53,920 bases of DNA. It comes from an uncultured Candidatus Poseidoniales archaeon. Lineage in GTDB: Archaea > Thermoplasmatota > Poseidoniia > Poseidoniales > Thalassarchaeaceae. The notes beneath the pieces were generated by a model. The model ran no database searches, was not told the origin of the DNA, and saw only the letters and a list, made by a program, of their open reading frames with translations. The stretch is from the NCBI GenBank assembly GCA_902573085.1, contig CACGHY010000007.1, positions 1 to 53,920 on the forward strand, given 5' to 3'. Below are positions 9,523 through 17,708 of the stretch, piece by piece. The position numbers and the translations under genes were made by a program. The stretch's first letter is position 1. Each line of letters opens with the position of its first letter.

Positions 9523-9779
9523 GCCCTGATTCTAACGTACATCTTTCCAATAGACGTCGCGATTAGAGGAATAACTGTAATCAGGCCACATGTAGTCATT
9601 AAGCCAGACATATTACCCATAATCGGCTCTAGAACCTCCTTTATCCCTGGAAAGGCTAATATGCCCAAAACTGAAAGCACAAAAAGGGAAATCCTGTCAA
9701 TCGTTGGGGAGAAACTCTTGTCTCCAATCCCGCTCCGATTCGGTAGTATTTCAGAACTGCCCATAACTTTCCGGTACAT
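9519..9779 (-). CDS. Small two-helix membrane protein
   Basis: This frame of 86 residues has two hydrophobic segments, ISLFVLSVLGILAFPGI and LMTTCGLITVIPLIATSIG, a hydrophilic N-terminus and a short basic C-terminus (KMYVRIRA). Its stop overlaps the convergent membrane gene by 4 bases, and its ATG at 9777-9779 is divergent from ncsA. The regular helix-loop-helix pattern and tight fit between neighbours support a real gene. No family recognised. Confidence 0.55.
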   Translation of the reverse strand: MYRKVMGSSEILPNRSGIGDKSFSPTIDRISLFVLSVLGILAFPGIKEVLEPIMGNMSGLMTTCGLITVIPLIATSIGKMYVRIRA

Positions 9780-9838
9780 AGTCAGCCAATCAAATCACCG
9801 GAGGATGGTTTGAAGCCTATGTTGCTCGCCGGCGTTAC

Positions 9839-10840
9839 ATGACAGGAGCCATCGAGGTTCAGACTTGTAGCAGGTGTAGCTACGATGCTATTGTCTTTCA
9901 GGAGTACAGCGGGCAGCATCTGTGCGGAAGGCATCTTTCTTCCTCAATTCGAAAGAGAACCTCGAGGGAACTGAGGGCACAGCTAAGCCTCCCAAAGAAA
10001 GCTACCAAGGACGATGGGTCGCCCTTCATCATCCTGGTAGCTGTTTCAGGCGGAAAGGACTCAGCAGTGCTACTATCGATGATGGCTGACATTATCGGGG
10101 GTCGAAGGGACGTGGAATTGGTAGCGGGTTGCGTTGACGAGGGAATCGATGGATATCGTGCTCCCTCGATGGAATTCGCGAGAGAACTTGCCGACTCACA
10201 TTCTCTTAGATTTGAGACTCTTAGCTACGAGGAGATGGGTTATGGAAGAATGGACGAGGTGGTCAAGCTCATGCCTGCAATGGGAGAGAGTCACATTGAG
10301 GCGAAGGGGCTCATGCCATGTTCGTACTGTGGAGTCTTCCGTAGGCAGGGTCTGAATGCTCTGGCTGAGAGAGTGGGTGCCGATGTCATGGCATTAGGTC
10401 ACAATCTGGATGACATGGCTCAGTCCATTCTCATGAATTTCCAAAAGGGTGAGGTTGAAAGATCAGTCCGGCTAGCTCCACATACTCATTCCAAGATTGA
10501 TGGATTGGTTCCTAGGATTGTCCCCCTTCGCTGGATTCCTGAGCAAGAGATCCACGCTCACGCCTTGTTTGCGGGCCTCCCCATTCATCATGGAGACTGT
10601 CCCCACGCTCCCGGCGCTATGCGTCAACAGAGTAGGTCGGTTGTTGCCAATCTAGAGTCACAGACCCCTGGAGCAAGACACGGACTTCTCCACTCCCTAG
10701 ACAGAATAAGAGAGATGTATTTAATGGCAAATTCAGACCTTACTAAAGATGTGAAAAAATGCAAGGAATGTGGTGAGATTACCAGTCGGGAGGTCTGTCA
10801 GTCATGCACGATGAGAAACTGGCTTTCTGAGGCCTCCTGA
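9839..10840 (+). CDS. ncsA: tRNA 2-thiouridine synthase, NcsA/TtuA family
   Basis: This 333-residue cytoplasmic enzyme belongs to the TtcA/TtuA/Ncs6 family of PP-loop ATPases that adenylate and thiolate tRNA uridines. An N-terminal zinc finger starts CSRC (residues 9-12) and continues with C and H in QHLCGRH. The PP-loop is VSGGKDSAVLL near residue 69. The catalytic or iron-sulfur cysteines are CSYC near 160 and HHGDCPHA near 253. A C-terminal zinc finger is CKECGE...CQSC near 307. This three-cysteine plus two-zinc-finger layout is that of archaeal NcsA (wobble U34) and TtuA (U54), which I cannot tell apart here. The start is the ATG at 9839. The gene is divergent from the small membrane gene and convergent with pyrI. 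Confidence 0.88.
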   Translation: MTGAIEVQTCSRCSYDAIVFQEYSGQHLCGRHLSSSIRKRTSRELRAQLSLPKKATKDDGSPFIILVAVSGGKDSAVLLSMMADIIGGRRDVELVAGCVDEGIDGYRAPSMEFARELADSHSLRFETLSYEEMGYGRMDEVVKLMPAMGESHIEAKGLMPCSYCGVFRRQGLNALAERVGADVMALGHNLDDMAQSILMNFQKGEVERSVRLAPHTHSKIDGLVPRIVPLRWIPEQEIHAHALFAGLPIHHGDCPHAPGAMRQQSRSVVANLESQTPGARHGLLHSLDRIREMYLMANSDLTKDVKKCKECGEITSREVCQSCTMRNWLSEAS

Positions 10841-10851
10841 CACAGATTAAC

Positions 10852-11319
10852 TTAGAGGATGTTTTCGATCAATTCATCTATTTCTTGCCCACGTCCACAG
10901 TAATAGCATCGTAGTTGCAATGGGTCCCTCGATGTAACACGCATTCTTTGGGGCAATGGTTCACGCTCGTTCTTAGTAATACAGTTCCAAAAAAAGCACT
11001 TAGCAATATTTACGAGATCATCAGCCAGTTCTACCTTCATCTTCTCAGCAACAGCATGATTCCTGATTATCGCTATACTGGCAGCAGGCGCTATCAGAGC
11101 AAGCCTATCCAAGTCCTCCTGATCCAGCTCCCTGTCCTCTATTTTTAGGACGTCCTTCCTTCCCAACTTATCGCTGGGTACATTCATCACCAGAGACACT
11201 GGGGTAGCCCTGTCCGTATCTATCCTCAGGATCTTGATTACCTGCATCGCATTTCCTGAGGGGATGTGATCCACTACTGTGCCGTTTCGAATGGCAGTTA
11301 CTCTCCTCATCTCGCTCAT
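10852..11319 (-). CDS. pyrI: Aspartate carbamoyltransferase regulatory chain
   Basis: This 155-residue protein is the allosteric regulatory subunit of aspartate carbamoyltransferase. The N-terminal nucleotide-binding domain includes IRNGTVVDHIPSGNA and VMNVPSDKLGRKDVLKIE. The C-terminal zinc domain has four cysteines, two in FFWNCIT and the preceding KCFF, and two in RCYYCGR. In known enzymes this zinc site contacts the catalytic trimers, and CTP/ATP binding tunes the rate. The ATG shares one base with the pyrB stop (TAATG at 11317-11321), so the two chains are translationally coupled for matched amounts. Length and motifs are normal. Confidence 0.95.
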   Translation of the reverse strand: MSEMRRVTAIRNGTVVDHIPSGNAMQVIKILRIDTDRATPVSLVMNVPSDKLGRKDVLKIEDRELDQEDLDRLALIAPAASIAIIRNHAVAEKMKVELADDLVNIAKCFFWNCITKNEREPLPQRMRVTSRDPLQLRCYYCGRGQEIDELIENIL

Positions 11320-12248
11320 TACTTCACCTTCTCTGGGACATCAATTCCTAGACTCCTGCATAGTAGTGCCATCCTAGTGGGAACTCCATTGAAAGCCTGC
11401 TCAAAGTATCTGGCGAACTCGGTGGAGTCCACGTCTGGACTTATCTCATCCACCCTCGGTAGTGGATGCATGACGATCATCCCCTTCTTGGCGCCGGAAA
11501 GGTCTGATGCCTCGATCTTGTATATCCCGGCTACCTTGACGTACTCGTCCTCATCGGGGAACCTTTCCTTCTGTATTCTAGTTACGTAAATCACGTCCGC
11601 ATTTGCGATTTGTTCCTCCAATAAATCTGTCTCCGTTATTTTTGCACCATGTTCCTTGAGATCCGAGACTATCTCGACCGGCATCTTCAGTGTTGATGGT
11701 GATACCAGAGTGAGTTCGGCTCCGAATCTAACTAGTGCGTGGGAGAGGCTGTGAACAGTTCTGCCGTATCTCAAATCTCCGACAAGGGCCACATTAAGCC
11801 CTTCCAGAGTGCCATGTACCTGTCTGATAGTGAAGAGATCAAGCATAGTCTGAGTAGGGTGGTTCCCAGCACCGTCACCAGCATTCAGAATAGGAATTCC
11901 CACTGCGTCTGCGCTGTATTGGGCTGCACCCTGTCTCGGATGCCTGATAACGGCCACATCAGCATATCCATCAACCATCTGCATAGTGTCATAGAGAGTC
12001 TCACCCTTCGCAACTGATGTGCCTATTGAAGTGAAGTTCAGGACGGAACCGCCGAGCCTCTTCATGGCAGTCTCAAATGACATCCTGGTCCTTGTCGAGT
12101 TCTCAAAGAACATGTTTGCCAGCACCTTTCCCTCCAGAAGAGGGAGGTAAACATCTCCTCTAGCAACCGGAACTAATCTTTCGGCATCATCCAGAACGTC
12201 TACGATATCTTGGTTGGTTAGATCGTCCATAGTGACAATGTCGCCCAT
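11319..12248 (-). CDS. pyrB: Aspartate carbamoyltransferase catalytic chain
   Basis: This 309-residue protein catalyses the committed step of pyrimidine synthesis, joining carbamoyl phosphate and aspartate. The carbamoyl-phosphate site is FFENSTRTRMSFE near residues 50-62. Further family motifs are VIRHPRQGAA, ILNAGDGAGNHPTQ, VALVGDLRYGRTVHSL and the aspartate-loop region VYVTRIQKERF, then MHPLPRVDEI. It would form trimers that assemble with the overlapping pyrI product. The start chosen is the ATG at 12246-12248; ATG codon 7 is an alternative. A TATA-like box at 12297-12305 lies in the spacer shared with the divergent sugar kinase gene. Confidence 0.96.
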   Translation of the reverse strand: MGDIVTMDDLTNQDIVDVLDDAERLVPVARGDVYLPLLEGKVLANMFFENSTRTRMSFETAMKRLGGSVLNFTSIGTSVAKGETLYDTMQMVDGYADVAVIRHPRQGAAQYSADAVGIPILNAGDGAGNHPTQTMLDLFTIRQVHGTLEGLNVALVGDLRYGRTVHSLSHALVRFGAELTLVSPSTLKMPVEIVSDLKEHGAKITETDLLEEQIANADVIYVTRIQKERFPDEDEYVKVAGIYKIEASDLSGAKKGMIVMHPLPRVDEISPDVDSTEFARYFEQAFNGVPTRMALLCRSLGIDVPEKVK

Positions 12249-12296
12249 TGTTCTCTAGCTCTCGCGGAAGCAGCCATTTCATATGCCTTGCCATTG

Positions 12297-12305
12297 TATA
12301 AAATA
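12297..12305. promoter_or_regulatory. TATA-like box in divergent pyrB/hddA spacer
   Basis: TATAAAATA on the plus strand lies in the 111-base spacer between two divergent genes. It is 49 bases before the pyrB start on the minus strand and 55 bases before the kinase start on the plus strand. Either gene would then have a short leader. It is the best archaeal TATA match in this spacer, but the direction cannot be decided by eye. Confidence 0.45.
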
Positions 12306-12359
12306 CTCAATTCCCCCGAACCGGCGTCTTGATGTGTGACACTCTGGTCCGAAGTTTAG

Positions 12360-13337
12360 ATGATAATCAGCCGAACCCCTCTCAGAGTTTCGTTCTGTGG
12401 CGGTGGGACAGATATCGATGACTTCTCGATGTCGGAACCAAAAGGTGGCAGGGTAGTTTCAGCTGCACTGTCCCGATACGTCTATGTCACCATAAACAGG
12501 AGATTCGATGATCGGCTTAGAGTTTCTTACTCAACCATGGAGGATGTGGACTCTCTGGATAAAATCCAACACGACCTAATTAGGGAGGCATTGAGGCTAA
12601 CTGGAATAGACTCTGGAATCGAGATTACCACGATTGCTGACATACCCGGACAGGGAACAGGACTAGGATCCTCCTCTACGGTGACCGTGGGTCTACTAAA
12701 TGCGATGCATGCCTTCCAGGGTAGGAAGGTTTCCAAGGAACAGCTCGCTGAAGAGGCTTGCCAAATCGAGATAGACACCTTGGGTGCACCGATTGGGAGA
12801 CAGGATCAGTATGCCGCCTCTTTCGGAGGAGTCAACTCAATCAGATTCGGAGAAAACGGAGTTAAAGTCGAACCAATAGAGGTCTCGGAAGGATTGGCCA
12901 AAAAATTCTCCGAGAATTTCACGCTCGTCTTCACAGGCCTGACTAGGAGTGCCAGCAAGGTCTTATCCGAGGAATCCGATGACCAGTCCGACAAGATTAG
13001 TAGGATGAGGGAAATTAGGATCCACGCTGACGAGGCAGCTTCCCATATAGAGCAGGAAAATCTCGATTCACTGGGGGCCATTCTAAACAAGACATGGTTA
13101 TCTAAGAGAGAGGTCTCATCAATCGTTACGAACAAACAAATAGATGATTTGTACGAGAGAGCTATCTCTTCGGGAGCGATAGGGGCCAAGCTTCTCGGGG
13201 CCGGAAACGGAGGCTTCCTCTTGGTATGTGGAAACCGGCATCTACGAGGAATTCTACAAAGGGATCTAGGTGAAAGCCATCGCATGTTCCCCTTGGAAAT
13301 TGACTTCTCTGGCTCCAAAATAATCTTTGGAACTTGA
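12360..13337 (+). CDS. hddA: GHMP kinase, D-glycero-D-manno-heptose 7-phosphate kinase-like
   Basis: This 325-residue protein is a complete GHMP-family small-molecule kinase. The N-terminal strand and substrate loop MIISRTPLRVSFCGGGTDI and the ATP loop PGQGTGLGSSSTVTVG (about residues 98-113) are those of the HddA/heptose-7-phosphate kinase group. The C-terminal motif GAIGAKLLGAGNGGFLLV is the GHMP glycine-rich motif 3. HddA phosphorylates C1 of heptose 7-phosphate on the way to GDP-heptose for surface glycans. No other heptose gene (GmhA, GmhB, HddC) lies nearby, so the true sugar may differ. The next gene, a surface protein, starts 13 bases downstream behind GAGGTG. Confidence 0.8.
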   Translation: MIISRTPLRVSFCGGGTDIDDFSMSEPKGGRVVSAALSRYVYVTINRRFDDRLRVSYSTMEDVDSLDKIQHDLIREALRLTGIDSGIEITTIADIPGQGTGLGSSSTVTVGLLNAMHAFQGRKVSKEQLAEEACQIEIDTLGAPIGRQDQYAASFGGVNSIRFGENGVKVEPIEVSEGLAKKFSENFTLVFTGLTRSASKVLSEESDDQSDKISRMREIRIHADEAASHIEQENLDSLGAILNKTWLSKREVSSIVTNKQIDDLYERAISSGAIGAKLLGAGNGGFLLVCGNRHLRGILQRDLGESHRMFPLEIDFSGSKIIFGT

Positions 13338-13350
13338 GTGAGGTGCCCAG

Positions 13351-15471
13351 ATGCCATCCGAGAATGGAAAATCAGTGATTCTAACAACTCTCCTCATCTG
13401 TACCCTTCTCGCATTATCTCAAATTACTGTATCTTACGATTCATTTATGCAAGATGAATCTAATCCAGTTTTCTCAGATTCTAATGGTAACCAGACAATT
13501 CAAGGGCAGTCTTTCCTCAATTTCACTCACCCAATCTCACATAGCTCACAGGTTAACGCGACTTGGTTCGCACGGGTATCCGTTCTCGAGAGCTATGGCA
13601 CCGATCTTCTGGAGAACAGATCAATTGGACTCTTGGACCAGATAGATCAGGCTCTAGGTAACTCGGACGGGTGGTTGGACGAATCGGAAGCCAACTCTTT
13701 CTCTGAACTGGTAGTCTCTTCCAGAAGCTGGACCGACTCATTTTCAGGTGGCTGTTGCGCATTCGACCATTCTTCCATGTCAGTCGTCGGATCCATTGCC
13801 GTATCTGTCAATCCTCCGGAAATAGGACCTACAAACAGAACTGAAGGGGAATGGGGGTGGACTGAGAGTGGAAATCTGATCGGTACTTCTGATGGTAGGA
13901 CTCTACGACTAATTGACCTCCCAAGAGTAGGTGCTTTGATTGAGGAAGTCCCCCTAAGAGTATCTCTTCCTGAGAACTGGGAGTTCAAGTTTAGCCCAAT
14001 GTCAGAGATAATCACAGGTAGCCCAGGAGCATTCATTGTCGACAGGTCTCAGGCTCCAGTTGCCTATGACATCAGGATTACAATTGACCGAAACATGCCA
14101 CCGCTCCTTTCGGCTACAAGCTCTCCTCAAATTTCCTCTACCATCTCTCTTGAAAAGCCCTCTTCGTTCTCAGCAACCTGCTCGGATAATCCATTGGAAA
14201 TTCCAAGAATAGAGTGGATAATAAGAAAAAACGGTACAACAATTTCCTCATTCGAGAATAGTTGGATATCAGTCAAGCCAAGCGATCTCAACTTCATCCA
14301 CGGGGACATTATGAGCGTGAATGCAACCTGCATTGACTTCCATGGTGCGACATCGCATTGGAACGACAACCCCACCGTTGACGGAATCTCGCCACACTGG
14401 AGTGGGAAGTTCTCAGTCGACGGAATCGAAGGAGAGGTGATAGAAAATGGAAGTCAAACGCCGATTTTAGCGCTTTCAGGGAGCTTGATCTCATTAGAGG
14501 TCAACGCATCTGACGACTCATCTCTACCGGTAATGCTGGAGCTTTACACAAACGTATCAGAGGGATGGAGGCAAACCGGTTTAAATCAGCAAACTTTCGA
14601 ATTTACAGCCAACCAGGGCATGGGAATCAATGGTGCCGATATGGGAATAAATCAGAGGCACATGCAGAGGACGCCATCTGAAATCCTCATGGTACTGGTC
14701 GTTACCGATGATGCTGGTAACACGGTCTTGTCAGAATGGACACTAACGGTTTTGGATGCAAACCCCCCGATAGTAATTCCAAGATTATTCTCCAATGGAA
14801 TAGAGATTGAGTACGACGATAAATTACATGAGGGGGATGTACTAGAGATTAACCTCTCTCACTCTTTCGATGACTTGGATTCGATAGGAGACGTATCATG
14901 GTCCGTATTGGTAGACGGGGAAGAGATATTTGTTAGTGGCCCAGATTGGTCGGTCTTCGAGCCAATAAACCTCTCTGGCCTCAAGAAGGGTACTCATAAC
15001 ATCACTGTGAAAGCAACCGACTCCAAGGGGAATATCAGGAAAGAGCCGATCTCGATCACTGTTGAGCCTCGGAGAGGGGCTCACATCAGAGTGGTCGAAG
15101 CGACACTTCCTGATGATGCTAAGATTGGAAATAGCGTAATGCTCACAGTGTTAGTGCAAAACGATGGTTCAGACCCCGCGTTCGCTCGAGTATGTCTTTC
15201 AGATATCTGTGGTAGATGGACCGAGGAACCTTTCGTAGCCACTTTGGAATCAGGCCCCGGACAGTCGACAATAGAGTTCCAGTTCGAGATTCAGAACGAT
15301 ACCGTTGAGGGTCTATACCTTAGCTGGGATAGCGCTTCAGCGGGAACATATGGGGATATTCCGATGGAAGTATCTGTAAAGAGCCAAGCAGGAATACCTA
15401 CATCGCTGATATTTGCTGTGCTGATTGGAATTTTGGCATTTTTGTTTGTGTGGTACGGGAACTCTGAGTAA
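13351..15471 (+). CDS. Anchored surface protein with Ig-like domains
   Basis: This 706-residue protein has an N-terminal signal or anchor helix (VILTTLLICTLLALSQI, about residues 9-25), a long serine-, asparagine- and acid-rich outer region, and a C-terminal helix (SLIFAVLIGILAFLFVWY) followed by four residues. The outer part looks like consecutive beta-sandwich (Ig/PKD/CARDB-like) domains. For example, LVVTDDAGNTVLSEWTLTV and ITVKATDSKGNIRKEPISIT resemble bacterial Ig or PKD ends, and ARIRVVEATLP-like sequence to VLVQNDGSDPAFARV resembles CARDB. I see many N-x-S/T sequons. It probably coats or extends from the cell surface. GAGGTG at 13340-13345 precedes the ATG and the gene is just behind the kinase gene, so the two are probably co-transcribed. 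Confidence 0.7.
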   Translation: MPSENGKSVILTTLLICTLLALSQITVSYDSFMQDESNPVFSDSNGNQTIQGQSFLNFTHPISHSSQVNATWFARVSVLESYGTDLLENRSIGLLDQIDQALGNSDGWLDESEANSFSELVVSSRSWTDSFSGGCCAFDHSSMSVVGSIAVSVNPPEIGPTNRTEGEWGWTESGNLIGTSDGRTLRLIDLPRVGALIEEVPLRVSLPENWEFKFSPMSEIITGSPGAFIVDRSQAPVAYDIRITIDRNMPPLLSATSSPQISSTISLEKPSSFSATCSDNPLEIPRIEWIIRKNGTTISSFENSWISVKPSDLNFIHGDIMSVNATCIDFHGATSHWNDNPTVDGISPHWSGKFSVDGIEGEVIENGSQTPILALSGSLISLEVNASDDSSLPVMLELYTNVSEGWRQTGLNQQTFEFTANQGMGINGADMGINQRHMQRTPSEILMVLVVTDDAGNTVLSEWTLTVLDANPPIVIPRLFSNGIEIEYDDKLHEGDVLEINLSHSFDDLDSIGDVSWSVLVDGEEIFVSGPDWSVFEPINLSGLKKGTHNITVKATDSKGNIRKEPISITVEPRRGAHIRVVEATLPDDAKIGNSVMLTVLVQNDGSDPAFARVCLSDICGRWTEEPFVATLESGPGQSTIEFQFEIQNDTVEGLYLSWDSASAGTYGDIPMEVSVKSQAGIPTSLIFAVLIGILAFLFVWYGNSE

Positions 15472-15499
15472 CCCGGTCCCCACCCCGCCCTTGGAACCG

Positions 15500-15508
15500 T
15501 ATACATAT
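15500..15508 (+). promoter_or_regulatory. TATA-like box for membrane coiled-coil gene
   Basis: TATACATAT is centred about 31 bases before the ATG at 15535. This is the spacing expected for a leaderless archaeal transcript, and it argues against the TTG at 15508 as the start because the TTG would lie within or upstream of the transcription start. Confidence 0.45.
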
Positions 15509-15534
15509 TGACCCCCTCTTCACCTTCGGGTTAT

Positions 15535-17244
15535 ATGGCGATGCTTCCAGACTACCCATCACGGGTCGTCGCCAGACATCGATCACGAGTTGATAGGGCA
15601 TCATTGCTATTTCAGATTCTCCTGATTATACTCGGGGCTTGGTGGCTCTTCTCTTCTTTAGGATCTGGTTCGCCTCCACTCTACAGTTACTTACCTGTCT
15701 TAATCCTGTTCTCCTCTGCACTGCTTCTACAGGACCTAGTGGAATTTGGACCGACTGAGAGGATGCGAATCTCCACTGCATGCTGCCTTGGCTGGCCATT
15801 ACTACTGGCGATAGCAGCGGTAAACAGGGATGAAGGAAATGTTTCCGCAGTCCTCACTCTGATCCTTCTCTCTGTAATCCTGTATTCTACATCTTGGAGT
15901 ATGCTAAGATCCGACGTGAAAACAAGGAGATGGAGAGGACTGGTAACAACAATTGGATTCACTCTTGCGATTCCGATAGTTCTGGAATCAGACCCTGCAT
16001 CTCTCCTGATAATGGCGATTGCCGCCTCATTCACCACTTTGCCCATACTTTTCACAAAAGATGGATTAGAGGAAGAAAGGCAAGATTTCTCTGAACAACT
16101 CAAGGATGCAGAGAAGCATATACTCGGTCTACAGTCTGGGAACACAATGATGCAGCAACCAAACTCTCTGCTAAAGAAGGCCAGAGAGACGGGATGGAAA
16201 AATCCTGAAAGAGGAATTGAACTGATTTCCGAGGCCAAGAGGGAAGCAAATAGGATCTCATTATTCGTATCTGATGTCGAAGAGATCAGGCAACAATCTG
16301 AAATCTCCGTCAATAGAGCCGAGAAAGTAACAGGTTTCCCAGGTAGGCCAAGGAAGATTTTCAAAGACGCTATGAAAGAACTTGAAAACGGCTCACTAAG
16401 GGCTTCAGAGAGTAGGTTCAGGGAGGCTAAGTCCGAAGCGGAAGCCATTGAGTCCAATTGGCAAAATGCCCTAGAAGCTATTGATAAAGCCGAGAATGCT
16501 ATTTCTGATGCGGAAGGTCACTTAGTCCAAGGACTTCTATCAACTCTGAATGAAGCAAAAAAAGCCATGGAAGATGAAGATCCACAGTACGCACTGGCAA
16601 TTGTTTCGGAGATCCCATCTCAGATGGATGATGTAGAAGACCTAATGTTACAGGCAAGAAAATCCTTAGAGGAGGCCAAGAGCGAGGTTTCAAATTGCGA
16701 TTCGGCCTTAATTGTCGATCTGAATAAGAGGTTGGAAGATGCAAAAGAGGCTTTAGATTCCGGAAACGCATCTCTTTCAATAGGACTCTCGGAGGGGGTC
16801 ACTAGGTCGATTAGGAAGGAATCCGAAGCGAGAACCACCGTCCAGAGGTCCTTGAGACAGGTCAAGAGCATCGAGGACAGGATACCAGCAGGAGAATTGG
16901 GTTTTGATTGGACCAGAAGAATGGCCGAGACGAAATCTTCTGCGGATGCAGGAAAATGGATAGAGGCCGCAGAAAGCCTGAGAGCAATAGTCGAAGAGCT
17001 GGATGACTTCCATTCAAGGGTCGAAGAGGCCCGAGAGATGCTAGAATTCTTGGATGGAGATTGGAGAAAACTCAGGAAGAGGCTCGAGTCATCGGGTTAT
17101 GGAGCGGAAAACAAAGATAGGATTTCGACCGAAAGGCATCTTGTAGACGCAGAGAGGGCCCTCTCAGAAGGGGAGATTGACGATTGTTTGGAATCATTGG
17201 GAGATGCAGACTCGTCAATGGAAGCACTTCGTCGCCTAGTCTAG
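15535..17244 (+). CDS. Membrane protein with long helical coiled-coil tail
   Basis: From the ATG at 15535 this is about 569 residues. The first 170 hold about five hydrophobic helices (LLFQILLIILGAWWLF, YLPVLILFSSALLLQDL, CCLGWPLLLAIAAV, VLTLILLSVILYS, GFTLAIPIVLE, LLIMAIAASFT). The remaining 400 or so residues are charged, almost entirely helical by composition, and repeat a loose pattern of a helix ending in A-x-x-A-L followed by a short G/D turn, as in AKKAMEDEDPQYALAIVSEI and AERALSEGEIDDCLESLGDA. This resembles TPR-like or coiled-coil repeats expected in the cytoplasm. Function is unknown; a scaffold role at the membrane is a guess. A TTG at 15508 is a less likely start. Confidence 0.72.
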   Translation: MAMLPDYPSRVVARHRSRVDRASLLFQILLIILGAWWLFSSLGSGSPPLYSYLPVLILFSSALLLQDLVEFGPTERMRISTACCLGWPLLLAIAAVNRDEGNVSAVLTLILLSVILYSTSWSMLRSDVKTRRWRGLVTTIGFTLAIPIVLESDPASLLIMAIAASFTTLPILFTKDGLEEERQDFSEQLKDAEKHILGLQSGNTMMQQPNSLLKKARETGWKNPERGIELISEAKREANRISLFVSDVEEIRQQSEISVNRAEKVTGFPGRPRKIFKDAMKELENGSLRASESRFREAKSEAEAIESNWQNALEAIDKAENAISDAEGHLVQGLLSTLNEAKKAMEDEDPQYALAIVSEIPSQMDDVEDLMLQARKSLEEAKSEVSNCDSALIVDLNKRLEDAKEALDSGNASLSIGLSEGVTRSIRKESEARTTVQRSLRQVKSIEDRIPAGELGFDWTRRMAETKSSADAGKWIEAAESLRAIVEELDDFHSRVEEAREMLEFLDGDWRKLRKRLESSGYGAENKDRISTERHLVDAERALSEGEIDDCLESLGDADSSMEALRRLV

Positions 17245-17305
17245 GGGATCCCGATTCTGTGTTAACCGAGCCTCTCAATTACCAAGACTCTCTCCCTCGA
17301 TCGAG

Positions 17306-17380
17306 GCGGACATGGTCTAGTGGTTATGACAGCAGGTTCCCAACCTGCTAACCCGGGTTCAACTCCCGGTGTTCGCACCA
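17306..17380 (+). tRNA. tRNA-Gly(CCC), CCA encoded
   Basis: The sequence folds as a complete cloverleaf. The acceptor pair is GCGGACA with TGTTCGC. The anticodon stem GCAGG/CCTGC encloses the loop TTCCCAA with anticodon CCC, reading GGG glycine codons. The T arm is CCGGG, TTCAACT, CCCGG. Discriminator A at 17377 is followed by an encoded CCA. No intron is seen. Confidence 0.95.
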
Positions 17381-17426
17381 ATATCTGGAAATGTCTGAAA
17401 CATCACCTACACATGCCGCCAATTTG

Positions 17427-17435
17427 TTTAAATTA
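17427..17435 (+). promoter_or_regulatory. TATA-like box before small acidic ORF
   Basis: TTTAAATTA is centred about 27 bases before the ATG at 17458, the spacing typical of a leaderless archaeal transcript. It lies 47 bases after the tRNA end, so it does not drive the tRNA. It is the main support for the small ORF downstream. Confidence 0.45.
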
Positions 17436-17457
17436 CAGATGACGTTGTATAGATTTC

Positions 17458-17646
17458 ATGGACCAAACACTGGACATGCAGGTCGCCGCGCTGATTTTTC
17501 TTGCCGGCACTAAGAGCCTCGTCACCAGTGAGCACCCTGGCGGCGTTGAAATGACGAGCGAAGAAGAGGAGGATTCTGAGGATCCAGCACCGAACAATAT
17601 TTCTCAAATGCGTGAGCCACTGAATTACGGTTCAATAGGAATTTGA
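17458..17646 (+). CDS. Small acidic protein of unknown function
   Basis: This 62-residue frame starts at an ATG with a well-placed TATA-like box and ends just before the beta-propeller lipoprotein gene. The first half is mildly hydrophobic (DMQVAALIFLAGTKSLV). The second half has the very acidic stretch MTSEEEEDSEDPAPNN, a composition typical of real proteins from these organisms. No family recognised. It could instead be a transcribed leader of the lipoprotein gene. Confidence 0.42.
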   Translation: MDQTLDMQVAALIFLAGTKSLVTSEHPGGVEMTSEEEEDSEDPAPNNISQMREPLNYGSIGI

Positions 17647-17708
17647 AACATGGTTGGTGTATTCTGGACCACTACTCTGTTGAAATAAGGAATCACAGTG
17701 ATAAGGAT

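Noticed and set aside
12806-13387. 193-codon minus-strand frame
   Set aside because: Lies opposite the GHMP kinase gene and holds no recognisable motif.
15687-16457. 256-codon minus-strand frame
   Set aside because: Antisense to the membrane coiled-coil gene; its serine-rich composition mirrors the Glu/Lys/Arg-rich sense strand.
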